Shown here: one piece after another, positions 26,172 to 34,536 of the stretch
How positions within the stretch are numbered: the stretch's first letter is position 1
Layout of the letters: the number at the start of each line of letters is the position of its first letter
NCBI RefSeq assembly: GCF_001641335.1
Contig: NZ_LVEM01000009.1
Span: 63,665-127,664 of the forward strand
Direction of reading: 5' to 3'
Source of the DNA: Bradyrhizobium stylosanthis
GTDB taxonomy: Bacteria; Pseudomonadota; Alphaproteobacteria; Rhizobiales; Xanthobacteraceae
Length of the DNA: 64,000 nucleotides
Program-made: the position numbers and the translations under genes
Notes under the pieces: model-generated
What the model was told of the DNA's origin: nothing
The model's input: the letters and a program-made list of their open reading frames with translations, nothing else
Databases searched by the model: none

Positions 26172-26963
26172 ATGACTGAAGATCATTCACGTTCATCGGA
26201 GTGGGTCGCCTGGATGCGCGACTATGTGGACGCGGCGCGCCGCTTTGCCGCCGAGGATCCCGTCGATGTTTCGTCAGAGGAAGAACGCCAGCTTGTGGCG
26301 ATAAAGGCGGCGCTCTATGCCCGCGCCCTGACGCTGTTCGAAGGTGCCCTGCTCGTCCTCGAAAACGACCGGCAGCTCGATTTTCGCATTCAGTCGCGTG
26401 GTGTCATAGAGGCGACGATGTACCTCATCGCGCTGGACCGAAACCCCGCGTTCGTCGCACGCATGAAGGATGACGACTTCAAGAGTCGGCAATCTCGCGC
26501 GGCCCTGCATCTTGGTGCGAAGACGTTTAGTGGCACGGAAGACGTGAGACAGCAGCTCGAGGAATTTGTCGCACAAGGGCTCCAGGGCGCAAAGGCGATC
26601 CAGCTCGGCACGCTCCTTCAGGGCAGCGATTTCGATCGTCTTTACCGCAGTTATCGAGACATTTCCGGGGACGCCGCGCATGTCAGCCTGACGGCGCTAA
26701 ACCGACACTATATCGCGAACGAGACGACCGGCCTGGCGGTTCTGATCATCAACCCTGAGCTCGATGACATCGACTTCCAGGTAACCGTGACAGAGCTCGG
26801 CATCTCCATGACGATCGCGACGCTTCACATCATGAAGATCAAGGAAAAGACCGACCTCTGGGATGAGTTTCAGGCGCTGTTGCAGCGATACCGAGCCCTG
26901 GCGCGCGATGGACACGGCTCGCCCGAGGCCCCAATCTTGGACACCGGACCAACGCAGCAATGA
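26172..26963 (+). CDS. DUF5677-like helical protein
   Basis: This 263-residue all-helical protein is without membrane segments. The pattern ARALTLFEGALLVLEND...R.QSRGVIEATMYLIALD followed by RSYRDISGDAAHVSLTALNRHY resembles DUF5677 proteins: a conserved R..E block, then Y...S..AH. That family is often found in defence islands and may be HEPN-like, but no activity is established. It stands alone on the plus strand inside the minus-strand defence cluster, converging with the unknown pair at 27-28.8 kb. Confidence 0.65.
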   Translation: MTEDHSRSSEWVAWMRDYVDAARRFAAEDPVDVSSEEERQLVAIKAALYARALTLFEGALLVLENDRQLDFRIQSRGVIEATMYLIALDRNPAFVARMKDDDFKSRQSRAALHLGAKTFSGTEDVRQQLEEFVAQGLQGAKAIQLGTLLQGSDFDRLYRSYRDISGDAAHVSLTALNRHYIANETTGLAVLIINPELDDIDFQVTVTELGISMTIATLHIMKIKEKTDLWDEFQALLQRYRALARDGHGSPEAPILDTGPTQQ

Positions 26964-26966
26964 AGC

Positions 26967-28073
26967 CTACGTCCTCACGAGCTCATTGAGCCACTCGCTG
27001 AACAGGACTTGCGATTTCAAAAACATGCCGCAAAAGCTGAATAGCGACACAAACGGGGTCCGCTCAATACGGAACAGGTGCGTCCGAAAGCTCGCATCCT
27101 GGACTTTGCCGTTCTGCAGCATCTGAGCGAAACGCTTCTCCCGGTCTTCTCCCTCGTAGACATTGATGGCCAAGTCGAGGTGCTGCATTTCTACCGTGCC
27201 AAGCGGGGTCAGCGCGGGGTCGCGGGTGTCGAGATGGATGCATCGGGCGATCATCAAGCCGCTGGGATCATCCGGCCGCGGCAGTTCCTCGATCATCATC
27301 GTCAGGTAGTCGTCCTCACGGCGTTCAACATGAACCTCAAGCCGGCGCACCTTCTTTACATGATAGTCCCAGTATTCCGCATGTCCCTCGGATGCCGGAC
27401 GGTCCAACAGATGGTACGCAGCGAAATCCTTCATGCCTTTGCGGAGGCTGAAGTCTTCCAGCCATCGCGGATTTGCAGGCACCAGCGTCGCTTCGGTCAG
27501 CAACTGCAGCGGCTGTGTCGCAGAATAATATCCTGCGTCGAGACGAACAAAGGCCGGCGCCGTTGGCCATTCATTCTGCGCCCAGTTTACGATACCCGGG
27601 CTGAGGTACGGGCAGAGTTTCGTAAATCCGCTTCCAGCCCGATAGATCTCACTGCCACCGACTGAACTCACTGCGCTGACATCAATCAGCTCGAAATCCT
27701 GCCTCCCGTTCGGCCGGCGTCGGATCTTGCCAAAAAGCCCAGGGACGCTCTTAAAGAGATGCTGGCCACTGTCATAGCGCGTACACAGTCTCTTGACCTC
27801 GCGACGATTCCATTCGTGCTCGACCTCGAACGTCATCGCAAAGGCCGCAAGTCGCTCTCGACGCGTTCGACCTGCAAAGAAGCCGATCGCCAAATAGCCG
27901 CTCAGCCCGTTCTCGTCCTCGGACGTCAAAATGCTTTCGCGAAACGCGAGCAACGGAGCAACCATCGCTGCATGCGGGCCCGGACTTTCCACCAACTCAT
28001 GGACCGCGATGTTCGCCTCCTTGGCGATCTTGGCTAAGTCACTGAGCTTCTCGAAATATTCGTCGATCTCCAC
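26967..28073 (-). CDS. Unknown protein, second gene of a two-gene unit
   Basis: This protein of about 368 residues matches no family I recognise. The GTG start at 28073 has GGAAGGA six bases upstream and is preferred over a TTG at 28091. The N-terminus is helical (EIDEYFEKLSDLAKIAKEAN). The middle is rich in aromatics (GYYSATQPLQLL, YHLLDRPASEGHAEYWDYH) and may be an OB or beta-rich domain. It begins 25 bases after the stop of the next unknown gene upstream, so the two are probably one operon. Confidence 0.68.
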   Translation of the reverse strand: MEIDEYFEKLSDLAKIAKEANIAVHELVESPGPHAAMVAPLLAFRESILTSEDENGLSGYLAIGFFAGRTRRERLAAFAMTFEVEHEWNRREVKRLCTRYDSGQHLFKSVPGLFGKIRRRPNGRQDFELIDVSAVSSVGGSEIYRAGSGFTKLCPYLSPGIVNWAQNEWPTAPAFVRLDAGYYSATQPLQLLTEATLVPANPRWLEDFSLRKGMKDFAAYHLLDRPASEGHAEYWDYHVKKVRRLEVHVERREDDYLTMMIEELPRPDDPSGLMIARCIHLDTRDPALTPLGTVEMQHLDLAINVYEGEDREKRFAQMLQNGKVQDASFRTHLFRIERTPFVSLFSFCGMFLKSQVLFSEWLNELVRT

Positions 28074-28097
28074 CAGAAATCCTTCCCCCAATGCCGC

Positions 28098-28778
28098 CTA
28101 TTCCCTGATCGCGAACACTTTCCGGGTCCCCGAGACATTGCCGTCCTGATCCATATATCCGTCGTAAGTCCGCCGGACCTCATCTTCCAGGAACGCATCG
28201 AAGATCCGAGCGATCTCGGGCGGCGAGAAATGAAAGAGCTGCGTCTTGCTCTGGGTATCCGACGCGATCAGCAACCCGTCCGGCAGATAGGCGCTTCCGG
28301 AAAGAACGCCGATGACACGGGCGTGCAACATCTTGTCGGAGATCACTTTTGGCGTTCGATTCTCGCGTCGCCGCGCCGTCATGTCATAGTTATTGAAGAT
28401 TTCGCTCGCGGTGCGGCTGACGAACGGTTCACGCCACTCGACATCTTTTTTGACGGCGATCTCGTGTACCTCGAGCGGCGTCTCGCGAAATCGATCCGTC
28501 ACCAAACGACACTCGATCAGCCGCCTCATGCACACCGCGGCAACGCCAACCGCCCGTTCCAGCATGTGATAGGGATTATGCTCGGTGTCCGCCTCCGCAA
28601 ACACCTCGTCCAAACACAGAAGTATTCTGCGGCGCTGCTCTGCCAGCTCGTTCTTCCACGTATAGGATTGCCACTCGGAGGAGCCCACGCTTCCCAACTT
28701 CCGAGCTTCCTCGAACCTTGCCTGTATCTCATCTTCCGACCTCACGCCTTCCGCCCCCTCATTCCTGCGTCCACTCAT
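28098..28778 (-). CDS. Unknown protein, first gene of a two-gene unit
   Basis: This 226-residue protein of no recognised family starts at ATG 28778. An Arg/Glu-rich helical N-terminus (EIQARFEEARKL, LAEQRRRILLCLDEVFAEAD) precedes a middle with AAVCMRRLIECRLVTDRFRE. The C-terminal half contains HFSPPEIARIFDAFLEDEVRRTYDGYMDQDG. Nothing suggests export. Its place at the edge of the defence cluster makes a defence role possible. The start codon is uncertain because GGTAGG lies directly against it. Confidence 0.65.
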   Translation of the reverse strand: MSGRRNEGAEGVRSEDEIQARFEEARKLGSVGSSEWQSYTWKNELAEQRRRILLCLDEVFAEADTEHNPYHMLERAVGVAAVCMRRLIECRLVTDRFRETPLEVHEIAVKKDVEWREPFVSRTASEIFNNYDMTARRRENRTPKVISDKMLHARVIGVLSGSAYLPDGLLIASDTQSKTQLFHFSPPEIARIFDAFLEDEVRRTYDGYMDQDGNVSGTRKVFAIRE

Positions 28779-29075
28779 CCTACCTGTTCCACCTGGAGCG
28801 TGCCTGCCGCCAATGGACGGATCGACGGGCCGCAGTTACTCGGGGATCGACGTCCTGATCCTCTGGGGCGCCGTGATCGAGCACGGCTATCCCGGCCAGA
28901 GCTGGCTCACCTTCCGCCAAGCGCTCGCCCTCGGCGGCTATGTTCGCAAGGGCGAATGTGGCACGACCGTTGTCTACACCGTTTCGTTCCCGACGACGAG
29001 AAGAGGCGTGCCCGCGAAACCGGTGAGGATGCCCAGGCCATTCCGCTCCTCAAGCGCTTTACGGTCTCCGATGCG
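28770..29075 (+). pseudogene. Decayed ArdC-like antirestriction protein, N-terminal part
   Basis: The reading GRSYSGIDVLILWGAVIEHG...SWLTFRQALALGGYVRKGECGTTVVY matches the N-terminal ssDNA-binding domain of ArdC/DUF1738 proteins. Just before it, WSVPAANGR lies in another frame. After TVVYT, the text continues one frame over as DRFVPDDEKRRARETGEDAQ and IPLLKRFTV, then stops matching. Two frameshifts and loss of the C-terminal metalloprotease domain make it non-functional. ArdC proteins protect incoming conjugative DNA, so this is evidence of a former conjugative element. Confidence 0.85.
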
Positions 29076-29319
29076 CCCAGCTCGACCACATTCGCTGGCC
29101 AGTTTTACCTCGTCGCCAACCTGCATGACGGGCGTCCAGTTGCCCGCGTCGTCTGTTCTCAGAAAGCCGATATGCCGATTGAGTGTGAAAGCGTATACCC
29201 GGTCGACACATTGGGAACCGTCGCGGCTTGCCGTCCAGATAGTTGTGCTTAGGCTTGGCGGCCGAGCTCGATTGCTAAAGCGAAGGGTTGTCTTCTGACC
29301 AGTTAACGAGAGCAGGTCA

Positions 29320-29709
29320 CTACTTGACCGCACTTACGCCGTACTTCGAGTCCTCTTCACGAACATAGCGAGCCAACGTGTCTCTTACAGCCCTGGTCGA
29401 TTCTTCCAGTCTTTGAAGCATAGCTCTCAAGTCCGCGATTGTTGCTTCCTCCATATGTAGATTCTGCGGATTTAAAGTAGCTCGGATGAGTTGGTCGAGC
29501 GGCATTAGGGAGATCGATATTCCAGCCGGAGCGTTGCCGTATTCAAACGATAATTCAGAGATCAGATTGCCGTCCGGGGTAAGTCTGCATGACGACGTCA
29601 AGTTAGATGAAATTGCTTCTTCTAGCAGCCGAGCGGGGATTTCAATCGCCGCAACGACGGTCCCGGTCTCACTGACCCTGTATCCAAGCCGATAAAGATC
29701 ATCCGCCAT
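29320..29709 (-). CDS. Hypothetical protein
   Basis: This frame of about 129 residues starts at ATG 29709. No family is recognised. The C-terminal 45 residues (TIADLRAMLQRLEESTRAVRDTLA) are strongly amphipathic and could form a coiled coil; the N-terminal part is beta-rich (TGTVVAAIEIPARLLEEAI). It is divergent from the XRE regulator, which may control it. A longer TTG start at 29775 is open. Confidence 0.5.
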   Translation of the reverse strand: MADDLYRLGYRVSETGTVVAAIEIPARLLEEAISSNLTSSCRLTPDGNLISELSFEYGNAPAGISISLMPLDQLIRATLNPQNLHMEEATIADLRAMLQRLEESTRAVRDTLARYVREEDSKYGVSAVK

Positions 29710-29811
29710 TCGCGCATTTCCGGGGCAGACGCGTTCGGCAAAAGGTTCGATTCCCCACCGAGCAGAAAGAGCCAATACCTTACCCCATCAACGTGAGTTT
29801 CCCCTCCAGAA

Positions 29812-29830
29812 ATACCTAATTTATCGGTAT
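29812..29830. promoter_or_regulatory. Possible operator dyad
   Basis: ATACC-N9-GGTAT, an imperfect dyad within AT-rich sequence, lies 43 bases before the XRE gene start, between two divergent genes. This is a fitting autoregulatory site, but the sequence alone does not prove it. Confidence 0.3.
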
Positions 29831-29873
29831 CTGAAAAGTCGTTCTATGTGTCTGGCCCCCTTTCGGAGGCCAG

Positions 29874-30110
29874 ATGCCCAAGACGGTTACTTCGCCCATT
29901 CAAAAGAAGCTCGCCGCGATGTTGGTCGAGCTAAGAAAGGGTGCGGGACTCCGTCAGGTTGATCTTGCCAACAAGCTTGGGGTCTACCAATCCTGGGTAA
30001 CCCATCTTGAATCTGGGCAACGTCGAATAGACGTCGTTGAGCTGATTGAGTTGGGTCGAGCCATTGGCTTTGACCCCGCCGAGGTCGTACGGAAGCTCAA
30101 TAAGCGTTAG
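29874..30110 (+). CDS. XRE-family helix-turn-helix regulator
   Basis: This 78-residue Cro/CI-type HTH protein is nearly all one domain: LAAMLVELRKGAGLRQVDLANKLG, then QSWVTHLESGQRRID and the closing LIELGRAIGFDPAEVVRKL. The ATG at 29874 has GGAGG six bases before it. It probably regulates itself and the divergent hypothetical gene. It ends six bases before the convergent Ku gene. Confidence 0.88.
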   Translation: MPKTVTSPIQKKLAAMLVELRKGAGLRQVDLANKLGVYQSWVTHLESGQRRIDVVELIELGRAIGFDPAEVVRKLNKR

Positions 30111-30116
30111 GGCAAG

Positions 30117-31052
30117 CTAAGCAGACCGACGCTGCGATTTTGCCAGCTGCTTTTTCGCAGCTGTCTCCTTTGCCTGCTTTTTACCGGCAATAGGCATTAG
30201 CATCTCTTTCTGACCGCTTGCAGCTTTGCGCGGCTTCTTGGCCGACTTCTTGGAAGTATTTGCAGGCTCTGTGGACTTCTCCCTCCCGACGCTCTGCCGT
30301 AGCGCCTCCATCAGATCAACGACGTTCTCTCCCTTTGGCCGCTCTTTGGGACGGATCATCTTGCCGGCCCGCTTCTGGTTGATCAGGTCGACTAGTGCGC
30401 CTTCATAGTGGTCCTCAAACTTCTTGGGATCGAACGTGCCTGCCTTCTGGTTCACGATGTGCCTGGCGAGATCGAGCATGTCTTTGGTGACTTTGACGTC
30501 CTGGATCTCGTCGAAGTATTCCTGCTCGCTGCGGACCTCGTAGGGGTAACGCAGCAACGTTCCCACGAGCCCTTTGTCCATCGGCTCAAGTGCAATGATG
30601 TGCTCTCGATTGGTCAGCACGACGCGTCCGATGGCGACCTTGTTCATTTCACGGATGGTCTCACGGATCACCGCGAAAGCGTCGTGGCCAACCTTGCCAT
30701 CCGGGCGCAAGTAGTAGGGTCGGATCAGGTAGCGCGGGTCGATGTCTGCCTTGTCGACGAACTCGTCGATTTCGATCGTGCGGGTTGATTCCAACGCGAG
30801 CTCTTCGAGCTCCTCCTTCGTCACCTCAATGAACTGCCCCTTCTCCAATTCATAGCCCTTGACGATGTCTTCGTTGGGCACCTCGTCGCCAGTGTCCTGA
30901 TCCACCTTGATGTACTTGATGCGGTGGCCAGTCTGCCGATTGAGCTGGTTGAAGGAAATCTTCTCGGACTCAGAAGTCGCCGGGTACAACGCCACCGGAC
31001 AAGTCACGAGGGACAGACGCAGGAAGCCTTTCCAGTTGGCGCGGGGGGCCAT
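30117..31052 (-). CDS. ku: Ku protein (bacterial non-homologous end joining)
   Basis: This 311-residue bacterial Ku starts at ATG 31052 with MAPRANWKGFLRLSLV, the family opening. The DNA-ring core shows FNQLNRQTGHRIKYIKVDQDTG, PYYLRPDGKVGHDAFAVIR, and IALEPMDKGLVGTLLRYPYEVR. The C-terminus (from about residue 255) is a Lys/Ala-rich tail typical of rhizobial Ku, which binds DNA and can thread inward. Ku holds double-strand ends and recruits LigD. No ligD is in this window, so the partner must be elsewhere. Confidence 0.95.
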   Translation of the reverse strand: MAPRANWKGFLRLSLVTCPVALYPATSESEKISFNQLNRQTGHRIKYIKVDQDTGDEVPNEDIVKGYELEKGQFIEVTKEELEELALESTRTIEIDEFVDKADIDPRYLIRPYYLRPDGKVGHDAFAVIRETIREMNKVAIGRVVLTNREHIIALEPMDKGLVGTLLRYPYEVRSEQEYFDEIQDVKVTKDMLDLARHIVNQKAGTFDPKKFEDHYEGALVDLINQKRAGKMIRPKERPKGENVVDLMEALRQSVGREKSTEPANTSKKSAKKPRKAASGQKEMLMPIAGKKQAKETAAKKQLAKSQRRSA

Positions 31053-31191
31053 GTACGCAGAACTCCATGTTGGACGGCTTGGACTCAAGACGATCGAAAG
31101 CTGCTGGTTCCGACAATGTCAGGGGCAAATAATTCGGCCAGCCTCCTATGGTCGGACTCGATTTTTGTTCTCTTTATGTTCTAATTCGGTT

Positions 31192-31596
31192 ATGAACGAT
31201 CGACCTGCGAGTTGGCGAATGCCCACCCCAAAACAGATGGAAAAGCTAGCCGCCTCAATGGGAAAGGGAGCCGAGAGGGAGCTTTCGCCAGGCCCCAGGG
31301 ACGACATGCCCGACGAATACTGGCGTGCCCTCCTCGACGATGCCCATGACCGGACCGCGGTTTCGAGACGTTCGAGCCCCGTCCAGCGCCTCTGCGAAAT
31401 CCCACAGCATGTCCTGCGCGTTTCCTGCCGCAGGTGCGAGCGCATTGTTGAGATCCAGAAAGTGGACGCCGTCCGTCTCTACGGACAACAGGCGAGCTGG
31501 AAGGAGGTTGGGCAACGTTTGCTGGACAACACATGCCAGAACCGAACCGGCCGCCACGAGGAGGACGGTTGCTGGCCGGCCTTCGGGCCGGTTTGA
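31192..31596 (+). CDS. Hypothetical Cys-rich protein
   Basis: This 134-residue protein has C-x2-C at VSCRRCERIV and two more Cys near the end (DNTCQNRTGR, EDGCWPAF), suggesting a zinc site. The N-terminus MNDRPASWRMPTPKQMEKLAASMGKG is basic. Similar short proteins are found near ku and SRAP genes in rhizobia, as here, but no function is known. It is divergent from ku. Confidence 0.6.
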   Translation: MNDRPASWRMPTPKQMEKLAASMGKGAERELSPGPRDDMPDEYWRALLDDAHDRTAVSRRSSPVQRLCEIPQHVLRVSCRRCERIVEIQKVDAVRLYGQQASWKEVGQRLLDNTCQNRTGRHEEDGCWPAFGPV

Positions 31597-31618
31597 CCGA
31601 TTACCTGCGTCAACCCGA

Positions 31619-32068
31619 ATGGCTCCGAAGCATCACCCGACGCCGCTCTCCGGCGGCGACCGGAAGGCGCTTGGCAAGGAGCTCGGCAAGGCGCGCGCGA
31701 TGACCACGATCCTGGCTGAGCAGTCGACCGCGGCTCGCGCCAAAGGTGAAGCCCTGATCGAGCAGGCGGATCGCCTCCTGTGTGAGAGCTGGAATGAGCG
31801 CATGTGGGCGAACGGCGAGCCGATCGATCCTTCGCCGGCAATCGATCAGGCGATCAACGGTGGTTATCCTTGGCTCGAGATCCAATGCTCCCGCTGCAAG
31901 ACCCGACGTGACGTTGATCTGGCTGCGTTGCCTCATGCAACCACAACCTTTGTCCATGACCTCGCTGGCAGGCTCCGGTGCAACAAATATGCTAAGGCGG
32001 GACGCCGTCCTGTGGCGACGCTGCTGCAGCTTGTGCGCCGCCCCCGCCCCGCTCCCTCAGAGAGGTGA
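31619..32068 (+). CDS. Hypothetical protein with C-terminal zinc-ribbon remnant
   Basis: This 149-residue protein has a helical N-terminal half (GKELGKARAMTTILAEQ) and a C-terminal region with C-x2-C at IQCSRCKTRRDVDL and RLRCNKYAKAGRRP. The last element looks like a second C-x2-C in which the fourth Cys has become Tyr, so metal binding may be weakened. It sits between the Cys-rich protein and the SRAP gene on the same strand, two bases before the latter, so these form an operon. Confidence 0.62.
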   Translation: MAPKHHPTPLSGGDRKALGKELGKARAMTTILAEQSTAARAKGEALIEQADRLLCESWNERMWANGEPIDPSPAIDQAINGGYPWLEIQCSRCKTRRDVDLAALPHATTTFVHDLAGRLRCNKYAKAGRRPVATLLQLVRRPRPAPSER

Positions 32069-32070
32069 CG

Positions 32071-32706
32071 ATGTGCAACCTCTACTCGATGACCAAGAAC
32101 GTTGATGCAATACGTCAGCTGTTTGGAGCCTTGAACAGCCGCGTGGGTAACCTGCCGAGCATGCCGGGCATCTTTCCCGACTATCCCGCACCCATCGTCC
32201 GCAATGCGGCGGACGGACGCGAGATCGTAATGGCGCGGTGGGGAATGCCTTCGTCCTCGAAAGCCTTGATGGACGCCACGAAGAAGCGAGCAGAGAAGCT
32301 CGAGGCCAAGGGCAAGCAAGTCGACTTCAAGGAGCTGCTCCGAATGGAGCCAGACTCCGGGACAACAAACATCCGCAATACGAACAGCAGCCACTGGAAG
32401 CGGTGGCTCGAGCCGGACCATCGCTGCCTGATGCCGTTCACCAGCTTCAGCGAGTACGACACCATCGATGGAAAGAAGGTCCCCGTGTGGTTCTCCCCAG
32501 ATGAGAGCCGCCCCCTGCTCGCCTTCGGCGGAATCTGGACCAACTGGACGTCTGTGCGGAAGGCAAAGGAAGGCGAGGTCACGGCCGATGTCTTTGGGTT
32601 CCTGACCTGTGATCCCAACGCTGAAGTGAAACGCGTCCATCCGAAGGCGATGCCGGTCATCCTCACCACGGCCGAGGAGCACGACACCTGGATGCGCGCG
32701 CCTTGA
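32071..32706 (+). CDS. SRAP/HMCES-family abasic-site protein, C-terminus cut by a nonsense codon
   Basis: SRAP proteins cross-link to abasic sites in ssDNA through Cys2, shielding them. Here Cys2 (MCNLYSM), Asn100 in TNIRNTN, Glu128 in SFSEYD and His190 in RVHPKAMPVIL are all present. The start ATG 32071 must be used to free Cys2. The protein stops at TGA 32704-32706, after TWMRAP, yet the same frame continues as GEAKALQRPLPDGALKIVATG to TAG at 32799, which is the normal family end. A Trp codon probably became TGA, trimming about 31 residues. The catalytic core is kept. Confidence 0.87.
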   Translation: MCNLYSMTKNVDAIRQLFGALNSRVGNLPSMPGIFPDYPAPIVRNAADGREIVMARWGMPSSSKALMDATKKRAEKLEAKGKQVDFKELLRMEPDSGTTNIRNTNSSHWKRWLEPDHRCLMPFTSFSEYDTIDGKKVPVWFSPDESRPLLAFGGIWTNWTSVRKAKEGEVTADVFGFLTCDPNAEVKRVHPKAMPVILTTAEEHDTWMRAP

Positions 32707-32799
32707 GGGGAGGCAAAGGCGCTGCAGCGTCCGCTCCCGGACGGCGCGCTGAAGATCGTGGCGACGGGCGAGAAGGAAGACCCGGCCGCGGCGGCCTAG
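32707..32799 (+). other. In-frame orphaned tail of the SRAP gene
   Basis: Thirty codons in the SRAP frame (GEAKALQRPLPDGALKIVATG, then EKEDPAAAA and TAG) follow the TGA. They match the expected C-terminus of the family, so they were coding until recently or are reached by readthrough. Confidence 0.75.
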
Positions 32800-32924
32800 T
32801 GTTGTGCACAAGAGGGCGGAACACGGGGACAAGATCCGGTGCCGACGATTTCGAATCCCTGCCCTGTGTTAATCGCCCGGAACGAAGACGAGAGACGAGG
32901 GATTCCTCTCGGTGGAGCGAACTC

Positions 32925-33197
32925 ATGCTGATGTTTAGGGAAAGACGGCCTGCGATCCGCACGCTGCGCGGTTGGGCCATTTCGGTCCTCAATGAGGCCG
33001 GAGCCATCAGAGACTGTGGGGAGCACGGCTGGATGCAGGATCGCGGCGATCCGCACGCCCATGAGCGCGCGTTCGATGTGGCGCGCCAGGATCCACCGGA
33101 GCGATATTCTCCGGAGGCTGCTGCGGTTGCGATCGCCGAAGTTCTGGAATCGATCGGCGATACATGCCCGGAGTGCCCGGCGGAGGAGACCGTCTAA
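32925..33197 (+). CDS. Small hypothetical protein
   Basis: This 90-residue protein has ATG 32925 with GGTGGAG upstream. It has a basic N-terminus (FRERRPAIRTLRGWAISVLNEAG), a His/Asp-rich middle (DPHAHERAFDVARQ) and a C-x2-C near the C-terminus (DTCPECPAEE). A conserved opening like this is common in rhizobial small proteins. The function is unknown. It may be the last gene of the Ku/SRAP-linked group. Confidence 0.6.
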   Translation: MLMFRERRPAIRTLRGWAISVLNEAGAIRDCGEHGWMQDRGDPHAHERAFDVARQDPPERYSPEAAAVAIAEVLESIGDTCPECPAEETV

Positions 33198-34499
33198 CAA
33201 CGCGCGACCTGCCCGCTCGTCGTCGATCGCTAGCGCGGCTCGCATCTCCGGCGTTGAACGTGCCGGCATTTTGTGAGGCCGAGGAAACGCAGACGCAATT
33301 GCGCAAGTCTGCCATCGCGTTAGGTCGAACGTGGCGACAGTGGGGCCCCTGAGAGCGCCAAATCTTGGATGTGCAGACAACCACTTAGCCGCTCTTCGGC
33401 GATAGTGCTTTTATCTTGCATGTCGGCCCTGCTCTTTCTTGACTAACTCACGCTTCTTCTCTTTGCTCCGACGAAGTCCGCTGATGCACGCGCCAGCACT
33501 CCATTCGCCAGCAATTGAGCTGGAAAAAGAAACGATCGTAGTGCTGAAATTTCCAACAGCGCACGTCGGGCGAGCCAGTTTGCTGACGCACTTTAGGAGG
33601 CCGGCGCTCAACGGAAGCACGAAAAATCCGGCCGCTCAGAAGGTCCGATCGACGAAATCGATGCGCCTTACGCGTGTAGATTGACGCAGATTTTGCTGCC
33701 GACGGCGTCGATTTTTTTCTGCTTTACCCTTGTTCTGCGTCTCCCGAACGCTCATTCCCAGGGGCCAACACACGCTTGGCATTCGCGGCGATTTGCGACA
33801 AAATGCGTCGAGTCATGCAATAAATCCATCAATAGCGCCTGCGGAAACACGTCGGCTGGTGGCCGGTTCATTGCGAAAAAGCGGCCCCGACTTCGCAGTT
33901 GGCTAGCGAAACCCCACTGCCTCCACGCTCGCGATAGCGATCGTTACCCGAAGGGCCGAGACACCCCCTAGGGTGGCTCGGTGAGGAGCGAAGCGACGAG
34001 TAGAGCGCGGGCCGAAGGCATCGCCCTTAGGCGTTCAGCACGCCATTATCGCACCGCTCCGCGAACTCCTACCCGCGCCAGCGAGGGTCCTTTTAACGCT
34101 CAGAACCACCGCCATTTGTCTGCAAAGAAGGGCAATCCTGGTGCAGAGATCCCAGCTACGGAACACCGGACGCACCAGTTTGAAGCAAGCGATTTGAGGC
34201 AGAAGCACCCAAATTCGAACGTTCGGCATGCGTTATCAATTCTAGCTCTCTGCGATCCCTAGATCGGCGTAAATTCCAATGGAGCTAGTGTGATTTCCTC
34301 CACCGGAACGAAGAGAAAGCGCCATCATCCGACGCTCACTCCAGTCTAAGTTCCGCTCCGTGCGAGTGCATTTTCTTCGATCTTATTGGAACGTCTCGCA
34401 GGCAGTTCAGCCGCCGCTCCTCTTCGACGTGCGCTCTGTTGGGCGCGCCCTTACGGCAGTCGGCGATATTCAAAACCTGGCTTCCGGGAGACAAGAAAA
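33198..34499. other. Long stretch without supported genes
   Basis: About 1.3 kb on which every open frame lacks family resemblance and ribosome sites. Composition is mixed and less GC-rich than the chromosome. It probably holds the debris of the mobile element between the repair genes and the DUF736 genes. Confidence 0.5.
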
Positions 34500-34524
34500 G
34501 GCTCCCACGCGATGCGTGGGAGCC
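34500..34524 (-). terminator. Rho-independent terminator of the first DUF736 gene
   Basis: A perfect 11-base stem GGCTCCCACGC/GCGTGGGAGCC with a 3-base loop is followed in the minus direction by TTTTCTTGT. It lies 12 bases after the gene's stop. Confidence 0.85.
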
Positions 34525-34536
34525 CAACATTGCGAC

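Noticed and set aside
28974..29333. Minus-strand frame under the decayed ardC
   Set aside because: It reads YAFTLNRHIGF in part, which is protein-like, but it lacks a ribosome site and overlaps the ardC remnant. It may be coincidence.
33681..33971. 96-codon plus-strand frame
   Set aside because: It has a TTG-type start without ribosome site, no family, and irregular composition; not supported as a gene.
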